Positions 1 through 4,787 of a stretch of 6,080 nucleotides of DNA are shown here, one piece after another. The notes below the pieces were generated by a model that was given only the letters and a program-made list of their open reading frames with translations, was not told where the DNA came from and did no database searches. The translations under genes and the position numbers were made by a program. The DNA comes from Candidatus Azambacteria bacterium (GTDB lineage: Bacteria > Patescibacteriota > Minisyncoccia > GWC2-36-17 > WO2-46-25): positions 1 through 6,080 of the forward strand of contig JANLHQ010000029.1 of NCBI GenBank assembly GCA_024654415.1. Direction: 5' to 3'. The first letter of the stretch is position 1; each line of letters starts with the position of its first letter.

Positions 1-3000
1 TGCCAGATGCCGTTTGTTTTTTGAAGTGTTTCAGGGAAGATAACGAGCTCTATGGTGTCGGTCATGTCTTGGAGGTTTGCAAATGCCATAGGATCCCCCT
101 TTTTTGTGACAATTTTTTTGAGGCCGGAAATAATGCCTCCGAGTTTTACTGTTTTTCCTAATATATTACTTGAAATATCTCGGATTGGAATAGCATGTTT
201 GGAAAGTTGTTCTTGATAATCCGCAAGCGGATGATCTGATATATACAGGCCGAGCAATTCTTTTTCCCATGCTAATTTTTGTTTTCTGGTTGCAGGTTCT
301 GCTTCTTTAAGCGTGATAGAATTTATTTTTATTTCACTGTCGCCAAAAAGCCCAATCTGCGGGCTGTCGGCATTTTTTTGAGTTTCTCGCGCATACTCAA
401 GAAGCATCTCGAGATTAGCAAGGAGTTGATTGCGTTCGCCCATATCATCCATTGCCCCACATTTTATTAGTGCCTCAAATGATTTTTTATTAAGATCTTT
501 GTGTTGTGTGCGTTTAATAAAATCTTCAATGGAAGCGAACGGCGTGTCCCCGCGCGCCTCGACGATTGCTTCTACGAAATTTTTACCAACATTTTTGACC
601 GCCACAAGTCCGAAGCGGATCTCGGTATCGGATACAACGGTAAATATTTTTTTGCTTTTATTGATGGCGGGAGCAAGTACTTCAATGCCCATTGTCTTTG
701 CTTCTTGTACCAGGAATGCAACTCGTTCGATGTCGGCAAGGTCTGACGTCATGAGCGCCGCCATAAATTCAGCGGGAAAATGCGCCTTGAGGAAGGCGGT
801 CTGGTAGCCAATAAGCGCATAGCATACCGCGTGTGAGCGGTTAAACCCGTATCGGTCAAACGGTTCAATGAGTTTCCAGATTTCTTGCGCGACTTTTTCG
901 GAAATGCCATTGGCAATCATGCCAGAGATTAACTTACTTCTTTGTTCTTCCAGAAGTGATTTGATCTTTTTACCGATTGCTTTACGCAAGGTGTCCGCTT
1001 GGGGAAGGGTGAACCCTGCCATCTCTTTTGCGATTTCCATGACCTGCTCTTGATAGATCATGATGCCGTATGTATTTTTCAATATTCTTCCCATGGCTGG
1101 GTAGATATGCTCAATGGGTTCTCTGCCGTGTTTGCGTGCGATAAATTTTGGGATAAGTTCCATTGGGCCTGGGCGGAAAAGCGCCACCATTGCAACAATA
1201 TCTTCGAATTCGGTAGGCACAAGCTCTTTGAGGTATCGCTTCATGCCAGCGGATTCAAGCTGGAATACGCCGGTTGTGCGCGCTTCTTGAAAAAGCTTGT
1301 ATGTTTTTTTATCGTCGAGCGGTATCTTGTCGAGGTTCACGCGCTTGCCATGGCGCGCTTCAATGATAGTAATAGCGTTTTCTATAATAGAAAGATTTTT
1401 TAGCCCGAGGAAGTCCATTTTCAGAAGGCCGAGGTCTTCAATGGCGTGCATTTCGTATTGTGTAACGATTTGCTTGGTGCCATTGGCTTGATCGTCATCT
1501 TCCTGCGCGCGTGTTGCGTATTGGAGCGGGACGATCTCAGCAAGCGGGTCTTTAGATACAACGACCCCACATGCATGTACTGATGCGTGTCGTGATACAC
1601 CCTCGAGTTTTCTTGCCATATCAAGGATGAGGCGTGCGTCTGTATTGGTATCGTAGAGCGTTCTTAGTTCCGCAGTGGAATCAAGCGCCTCTTGTAGTGT
1701 TGAGCCAAAGGGGACAAGCTTAGCAAGTGTGTCGCATAGACTATATGTGATGCCGAGTGCTCGCCCCGTATCACGCACGGCCGCACGCGCCGCCATGGTA
1801 CCAAATGTAATGATCTGGCCTACGTGATCGCTCCCATATTTTGCGGCAACATATTCAAGCACCTTGTCGCGCCCCGTATCGGCAAAGTCGATATCGATAT
1901 CAGGCATGCTGATACGCTCAGGGTTAAGAAAGCGTTCGAAGATAAGATCGTATTTGATAGGGTCTACATTTGTAATATTGAGAATATATGAAACGATTGA
2001 CCCAGCCGCTGATCCACGGCCCGGCCCCACAACTACATTGTGCGCTTTTGCCCAGTTCACAAAGTCCTGCACAATAAGAAAGTATGATGCAAACCCGGTT
2101 GTAATAATTACGGAAAGCTCATAGTCGAGCCGATCAAGTACCTCTTTCGTTGGATTTTGATATCGGTTTGGCAAGTATTCCATACAGAGATTACGCAAGT
2201 ACGAATCCTGCGTTTCTCCCTCTGGTACGGTGAAGTGAGGAAGCTGAATATTCCCGAGCTCTATTTCTACATTGCATCGGTCCGCAATTTTTTGTGTATT
2301 TTCAAGTGCACTTTTTGGATACGGGAACGTAGCATACATATCCTCGGCGCTTTTGAATGAGAAGTCATCTTGTGCGAGAGAGATACGGTCTCCTTCGCCG
2401 AGCTTCGCGCCGGTCTGTACCGCCATAAGTGTATCTTGAGCTTTTGCATCGTCTTTATCGAGATAATGCACGTCGCACGTTGCCACAAGCTCGAGCCCAA
2501 ACCGCTCTGCGTATTCGATAAGCTTTTTATTGATAGTATCTTGAAGCTTGATGTTGGGATGATGAGCGAGTTCAAGATAGAAGTGCTGGGGGCCAAAAAT
2601 TTCTTTGTAGGTACTCACAAGCTCCTCGGCAAGCTCGAAATTTTGCCCGGCGATCGCACGTGGTATTTCTCCTGAGAGACATCCTGATAATGCAATAATG
2701 CCTTCGTGGTGCTTGGCGAGCGCTTCTTTATCAAGGCGTGGCTTGTAGTAAAACCCTTCAAGGTTTGCCGTAGTTACCAGTTTGATGAGATTTTTGTAGC
2801 CTATATTGGTTTCTGCGAGAAGCGTAAGGTGAAACCGCTTATCATCAATACCCGCTTGTTTGTCTTGCATGCGACGCGGCGCAACATAGAGTTCTGCCCC
2901 AATTATTGGTTTTATACCTTGTTTTTTGGCTTGTTTATAAAACTCGATAATACCGTACATAGACCCATGATCGGTCAGCGCAACTGCGTCCATACCAAGC

Positions 3001-3089
3001 TCTTTTGCCTTTAATACGATGGCGGCGGGCTTTGGAAGGCCATCGAGCAGAGAATAGTGGCTATGGACATGGAGGTGAATAAATTTCAT
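1..3089 (-). CDS. dnaE: DNA polymerase III subunit alpha (DnaE), C-terminus cut by window edge
   Basis: This is the replicative DNA polymerase catalytic subunit (family C), which synthesises DNA in the cytoplasmic replisome. The frame is open for 1029 codons from the ATG at 3089-3087. The N-terminal PHP domain starts HLHVHSHYSLLDG. It keeps a full set of likely metal ligands: H7, H9, D16, H41 (TDHG), E66 (GAE), H87, C137 (SGC), D206 and H208 (CDVH). The polymerase core shows GPGRGSAAGS, the aspartate motif PDIDID at 396-401 and the third catalytic aspartate D559 in KMDFLGL. A helix-hairpin-helix segment lies around FGLVAVKNVG (826-835). QIGLF at 911-915 fits the beta-clamp binding consensus. 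An OB-fold begins near residue 978 and runs into the edge. Against about 1160 residues in E. coli, roughly a hundred may be missing. No clear Shine-Dalgarno precedes the start. It is transcribed divergently from rnhB. Confidence 0.97.
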   Translation of the reverse strand, partial: MKFIHLHVHSHYSLLDGLPKPAAIVLKAKELGMDAVALTDHGSMYGIIEFYKQAKKQGIKPIIGAELYVAPRRMQDKQAGIDDKRFHLTLLAETNIGYKNLIKLVTTANLEGFYYKPRLDKEALAKHHEGIIALSGCLSGEIPRAIAGQNFELAEELVSTYKEIFGPQHFYLELAHHPNIKLQDTINKKLIEYAERFGLELVATCDVHYLDKDDAKAQDTLMAVQTGAKLGEGDRISLAQDDFSFKSAEDMYATFPYPKSALENTQKIADRCNVEIELGNIQLPHFTVPEGETQDSYLRNLCMEYLPNRYQNPTKEVLDRLDYELSVIITTGFASYFLIVQDFVNWAKAHNVVVGPGRGSAAGSIVSYILNITNVDPIKYDLIFERFLNPERISMPDIDIDFADTGRDKVLEYVAAKYGSDHVGQIITFGTMAARAAVRDTGRALGITYSLCDTLAKLVPFGSTLQEALDSTAELRTLYDTNTDARLILDMARKLEGVSRHASVHACGVVVSKDPLAEIVPLQYATRAQEDDDQANGTKQIVTQYEMHAIEDLGLLKMDFLGLKNLSIIENAITIIEARHGKRVNLDKIPLDDKKTYKLFQEARTTGVFQLESAGMKRYLKELVPTEFEDIVAMVALFRPGPMELIPKFIARKHGREPIEHIYPAMGRILKNTYGIMIYQEQVMEIAKEMAGFTLPQADTLRKAIGKKIKSLLEEQRSKLISGMIANGISEKVAQEIWKLIEPFDRYGFNRSHAVCYALIGYQTAFLKAHFPAEFMAALMTSDLADIERVAFLVQEAKTMGIEVLAPAINKSKKIFTVVSDTEIRFGLVAVKNVGKNFVEAIVEARGDTPFASIEDFIKRTQHKDLNKKSFEALIKCGAMDDMGERNQLLANLEMLLEYARETQKNADSPQIGLFGDSEIKINSITLKEAEPATRKQKLAWEKELLGLYISDHPLADYQEQLSKHAIPIRDISSNILGKTVKLGGIISGLKKIVTKKGDPMAFANLQDMTDTIELVIFPETLQKTNGIW

Positions 3090-3100
3090 GCTACACTAGG

Positions 3101-3140
3101 AGAATGATAAAGAGATATCTCTAAAAGACGTTCTCATTCT
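3101..3140. repeat. Nested inverted repeats in the dnaE/rnhB divergent spacer
   Basis: A perfect 12-bp palindrome, AGAGATATCTCT, occupies 3111-3122. It is enclosed by a second inverted pair, AGAATGA (3101-3107) and TCATTCT (3134-3140). The outer right arm overlaps the candidate dnaE -10. The arrangement could be an operator for a dimeric regulator or a hairpin in the dnaE leader. No regulator can be named from the sequence. Confidence 0.45.
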
Positions 3141-3165
3141 AGCATGGCACAAAGGACTAATCCAA
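3136..3165 (-). promoter_or_regulatory. Candidate extended -10 promoter for dnaE
   Basis: On the minus strand TGC-TAGAAT (3144-3136) matches the extended -10 pattern TGn-TATAAT with one mismatch in the hexamer. An 18-nt spacer separates it from a weak -35, TTGGAT (3165-3160). Transcription would start near 3129, giving dnaE a leader of about 40 nt that contains the palindrome at 3111-3122. The promoter overlaps the first codons of rnhB on the other strand. This is inferred from sequence alone, and the -35 is poor. Confidence 0.4.
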
Positions 3166-3803
3166 CACTAGCAGAAGAAGAGAAGTTGTGGCGTCGCGGA
3201 TACACGGTTATCGGCGTTGACGAGGTAGGTATGGGGCCGCTTGCAGGGCCGGTTATCGCTGTCGCAGTGACGATTTGCGCTACGTCTGCGCATGAAATAA
3301 AAGATATCACGGCGTTGGGTATACGCGATTCTAAGATGTTGAGCGAGAAAAAGAGAGAAAGTATTTTTGAGGCACTCACCACCCACCCGCTTGTTGAGTG
3401 GGGACAAGGAAGTGTGGATGAAAAAACCGTAGACCAGATCAATATATTACAAGCAGGGTTGCTTGCGATGCGTAAAGCGGTGATGCAGTTGTGTTCACAA
3501 AGAAAGGGCGCGGTAGACGAACGCATATTCTTGTGCGTGGATGGCACGCGCATTGTTCCCGATATTATTGCTGATCAGCGATCAATTATTAAGGGAGATG
3601 CCACAGTTCTCTCTATTGCATGCGCATCAATCATAGCAAAAGTTTTGCGCGACAGAATGATGCACGAGTATGCAAAAAAATATCCGGAATATGGATTTGA
3701 GAAACACAAAGGATATGGAACAAAAATGCACATGGAAAACATCAAAACACATGGCCCGTGCGCTATCCATAGGAGGAGTTTTTTAAAATCAATATCGCCC
3801 TAA
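3144..3803 (+). CDS. rnhB: Ribonuclease HII with Met in the GRG motif
   Basis: The 219-residue protein has the usual length of RNase HII, which cleaves the RNA strand of RNA/DNA hybrids and single ribonucleotides embedded in DNA. The signature GVDEVGMGPLAGPV begins at residue 24. The expected acidic catalytic residues are D26, E27, D133 (CVDG) and D152 (KGDA). Other conserved blocks are DSKMLSEKKR (62-71), ASIIAKVLRDR (161-171), YGFEKHKGYGT (183-193, with the junction-stacking Tyr as Y191) and HRRSF (209-213). The odd feature is M30, where the family normally has Arg in the Gly-Arg-Gly motif that contacts the ribonucleotide-DNA junction. The ATG at 3144 is the only good start ahead of the motif, and no Shine-Dalgarno precedes it. 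In E. coli rnhB and dnaE are neighbours as well, but there they are co-directional; here they diverge. Confidence 0.95.
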   Translation: MAQRTNPTLAEEEKLWRRGYTVIGVDEVGMGPLAGPVIAVAVTICATSAHEIKDITALGIRDSKMLSEKKRESIFEALTTHPLVEWGQGSVDEKTVDQINILQAGLLAMRKAVMQLCSQRKGAVDERIFLCVDGTRIVPDIIADQRSIIKGDATVLSIACASIIAKVLRDRMMHEYAKKYPEYGFEKHKGYGTKMHMENIKTHGPCAIHRRSFLKSISP

Positions 3804-3810
3804 AGAGTGC

Positions 3811-3839
3811 TTGATAAAATGAGAATGCAGTGGTAGAGT
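3811..3839 (+). promoter_or_regulatory. Probable promoter of the small-protein operon
   Basis: TTGATA (3811-3816, five of six to TTGACA) is followed by a 17-nt spacer and TAGAGT (3834-3839, four of six to TATAAT). TGG sits immediately before the hexamer as an extended -10. It begins 7 nt after the rnhB stop codon. Transcription would start near 3846, giving a leader of about 49 nt. A GAGTGCT direct repeat (3805-3811 and 3836-3842) brackets the promoter and overlaps the first base of the -35 and the -10, so it might be a binding site. I see no terminator between rnhB and this promoter, so read-through from rnhB is possible. Confidence 0.6.
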
Positions 3840-3894
3840 GCTCGTGAAAGAGGCCTTTAACAAGTCGTAATAACTATTCAAAGGGAGGGTGCAT

Positions 3895-4161
3895 ATGAAG
3901 AGAAGAAGAGGGCTTGGAATGCTACTCATGCTGTTTGCTCCGATTTTTTCGACGCCGGTAGCGATGATTCAAGAAAACATACCTCACCTCGCGCGCGTAG
4001 CAGGACGGTCTATTACTTATCCTCACGGAGGGTCCGACCACCCCGCATTCCGGAAAAACAGAAAAAAGAAAAAAGAACAGAAGAATAAAAAAAACGGGAG
4101 GAATAGATACTCTAAGAGAGCGGAGGTATTATTGGAGAGAGAGGAGAGGAGAGGAGGGTAA
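3895..4161 (+). CDS. Small exported, very basic protein of unknown function
   Basis: I do not recognise this 88-residue protein. It begins MKRRRGLGMLLMLFAPIF and has a Sec signal-peptide layout: a basic n-region (residues 2-5), a hydrophobic core (about 7-18) and the c-region STPVA, with likely cleavage after A23. The mature part has a neutral stretch with Pro, His and Gly, then a Lys/Arg/Asn-rich tail from about residue 53, ending in an Arg/Glu-rich segment. The ATG at 3895 is chosen because the strong Shine-Dalgarno AAGGGAGGG (3881-3889) ends 5 nt upstream. A GTG at 3889 overlaps that site and is less likely. Its stop lies 1 nt before the next ATG, so the two genes are probably co-translated. 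A role in binding surface polymers or nucleic acid would suit the charge but is speculation. Confidence 0.65.
   Translation: MKRRRGLGMLLMLFAPIFSTPVAMIQENIPHLARVAGRSITYPHGGSDHPAFRKNRKKKKEQKNKKNGRNRYSKRAEVLLEREERRGG
4134..4158 (+). repeat. Purine-only GA-rich tract doubling as ribosome binding site
   Basis: Twenty-five consecutive purines made of GAGAG and GGAGA units encode the Arg/Glu-rich end of the upstream small protein. The last part (GGAGGG, 4153-4158) provides the Shine-Dalgarno for the ATG at 4163. The repetitive composition is prone to slippage and offers several overlapping ribosome binding registers. Confidence 0.6.
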
Positions 4162-4162
4162 C

Positions 4163-4357
4163 ATGAAAAAAAGATGGTTCCCTTTATCTTTTTTAAGCAT
4201 TATTCAGGCGCTGTGCCACGGAACCCTGCCGTGTTGTGAAGTGGGGAAAAGAGATAGAATCAAGGATATTCGACCAAACACGCTTACAGGACGAAAGCGC
4301 CTCGAAAGGAAGCACCGGGTTGCAGGGTTTGGAAAGAAAAACAATAACCCTCCATAA
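4163..4357 (+). CDS. Second small exported basic protein of unknown function
   Basis: I do not recognise this 64-residue protein. It begins MKKRWFPLSFLSIIQALC, with a short basic n-region followed by a hydrophobic segment at about 5-18 that could be a signal peptide or a single membrane anchor. Cysteines fall at 18, 24 and 25. There is no convincing lipobox, because QAL precedes C18. The rest is strongly basic and ends in an Asn/Pro-rich tail. The Shine-Dalgarno GGAGGG lies 4 nt before the ATG, and the gap to the preceding stop is 1 nt, so it belongs to the same operon as the gene at 3895. The shared design (export signal plus basic tail) suggests related roles or an old duplication, though the sequences do not clearly align. 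The terminator at 4377 follows. Confidence 0.55.
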   Translation: MKKRWFPLSFLSIIQALCHGTLPCCEVGKRDRIKDIRPNTLTGRKRLERKHRVAGFGKKNNNPP

Positions 4358-4376
4358 TAAAAACCACTTTTAATAA

Positions 4377-4411
4377 AATCAAAAATCCGCATAACACGCG
4401 GATTTTTGATT
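4377..4411. terminator. Bidirectional rho-independent terminator
   Basis: A perfect 14-bp stem (4377-4390 with 4398-4411) encloses the 7-nt loop ATAACAC. The GC core is TCCGC/GCGGA. A-rich and T-rich flanks lie inside the stem, so a T run follows the core on both strands. It sits 19 nt after the stop of the second small protein. Its last bases overlap the -35 of the ftsK-directed promoter, so it insulates ftsK from the upstream operon. Confidence 0.9.
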
Positions 4412-4438
4412 GACCGCATAGTGCTTTTCACCTATGAT
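4410..4438 (+). promoter_or_regulatory. Near-consensus sigma70-type promoter directed at ftsK
   Basis: TTGACC (4410-4415, five of six) is separated by exactly 17 nt from TATGAT (4433-4438, five of six). Transcription would start near 4445, at the first bases of the inverted-repeat element, so the whole element would form a leader of about 340 nt for ftsK. It is the best promoter match I found in the window. Confidence 0.7.
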
Positions 4439-4441
4439 ACC

Positions 4442-4472
4442 AGAACTCATCTTATTACTCTTTCCAGCCGCG
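4442..4472 (+). repeat. Left terminal inverted repeat of the 343-bp element
   Basis: The 31-nt arm begins AGAACTCAT and ends AGCCGCG. Aligned with the reverse complement of 4753-4784 it differs at three positions (10, 14 and 19) and lacks one T before AGCCGCG. It begins just downstream of the TATGAT hexamer. Confidence 0.85.
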
Positions 4473-4514
4473 ATGCGAGCCATACTGTGTCGGGACAAGG
4501 AGTGACGACGCAGG

Positions 4515-4529
4515 AGTAGTTTCACTACT
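4515..4529 (+). other. Left internal hairpin of the element
   Basis: AGTAGT, loop TTC, ACTACT: a perfect 6-bp stem. The 9-mer GGAGTGACG occurs on both sides of it (4499-4507 and 4537-4545). A further 5-bp hairpin, CGCCG-TATC-CGGCG, follows at 4544-4557. Confidence 0.7.
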
Positions 4530-4572
4530 TCAAGGAGGAGTGACGCCGTATCCGGCGCAGCATGGCCGTAGC

Positions 4573-4653
4573 CCAGCTCGCAAAAGCTTCGCTGGACTGC
4601 TGTTTGTTAGCCAATCGCTTCGCTCTTGGACAAACAGGGAGCCCTAAGGGTTC
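4573..4653 (+). other. Central hairpin cluster of the element
   Basis: The main hairpin pairs CTGTTTGT (4600-4607) with ACAAACAG (4630-4637). It continues after a TAG bulge as CCAA (4611-4614) with TTGG (4626-4629), leaving an 11-nt loop containing GCTTCGC. It is flanked by CCAGC/GCTGG (4573-4577 with 4591-4595) and by GAGCCC-TAA-GGGTTC (4639-4653, one G-T wobble). The main stem lies within about 6 bp of the element midpoint. Confidence 0.65.
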
Positions 4654-4655
4654 TG

Positions 4656-4745
4656 GCGATTTTCTCCCCTCGCTTCGTTGCTCCTCGTTATGGTAGTATA
4701 AAACTACCACATCCTCGTTCACGCCTCGCGAGAAAAGAAAATCGC
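4656..4745 (+). other. Right internal hairpin within a long-range stem
   Basis: TGGTAGT, loop ATAAA, ACTACCA (4691-4709) forms a perfect 7-bp stem, the mirror partner of the left hairpin. It is enclosed by a 9-bp long-range pair, GCGATTTTC (4656-4664) with GAAAATCGC (4737-4745). Confidence 0.65.
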
Positions 4746-4752
4746 TCAAGAA

Positions 4753-4784
4753 CGCGGCTAGGAAATAGTATTAAAATGAGTTCT
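4753..4784 (-). repeat. Right terminal inverted repeat of the 343-bp element
   Basis: The 32-nt arm is the inverted counterpart of 4442-4472; 28 of the left arm's 31 positions match, with one 1-nt gap. It contains an in-frame upstream ATG (4776-4778) for ftsK and ends 3 bp before the ATG at 4788. Confidence 0.85.
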
Positions 4785-4787
4785 AGC

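Larger units (their letters stand above)
4442..4784. mobile_element. 343-bp palindromic MITE-like element or structured ftsK leader
   Basis: This non-coding block fills the gap between the ftsK promoter and ftsK. Its ends are inverted copies of each other (4442-4472 and 4753-4784). The two halves also resemble each other internally when one is reversed. Each has a GTAGT/ACTAC hairpin starting 73 bp (left) or 75 bp (right) from its end, with similar flanks of the form GTGA-CGA before and GAGGAG-ACG after. A third hairpin lies near the midpoint. There is no transposase or convincing ORF inside, and no clear target-site duplication flanks it. It may be a non-autonomous mobile element, or a conserved structured RNA whose 5' and 3' ends pair. 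The structure is directly visible; its nature is inferred. Confidence 0.6.

Noticed and set aside
279..2675. Several plus-strand ORFs of 60-134 codons across the first 3 kb
   Set aside because: All are antisense to dnaE, whose reading frame is continuous and carries the expected motifs throughout.
3134..3553. Minus-strand 139-codon ORF opposite rnhB
   Set aside because: It is a shadow of rnhB, whose plus-strand frame has all conserved RNase HII motifs.
3863..3871. AAGTCGTAA, a short match to the conserved 3' end of 16S rRNA
   Set aside because: Only nine bases match and the surrounding sequence does not, so it is most likely chance in a short leader.
4434..4505. Short plus-strand ORF beginning MIPELILLLFP in the left arm
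   Set aside because: Its ATG lies inside the -10 hexamer, so it could not be on the transcript from that promoter, and it has no Shine-Dalgarno.
4525..4749. Minus-strand 74-codon ORF across the 343-bp element
   Set aside because: It begins at TTG without a ribosome binding site, and its sequence is dictated by the hairpins and repeats of the element. No domain is recognisable.
3804..4787. tRNA, CRISPR array or known riboswitch in the accessory stretch
   Set aside because: I saw no cloverleaf with a T-loop motif, no regularly spaced identical repeats, and no riboswitch core that I recognise.
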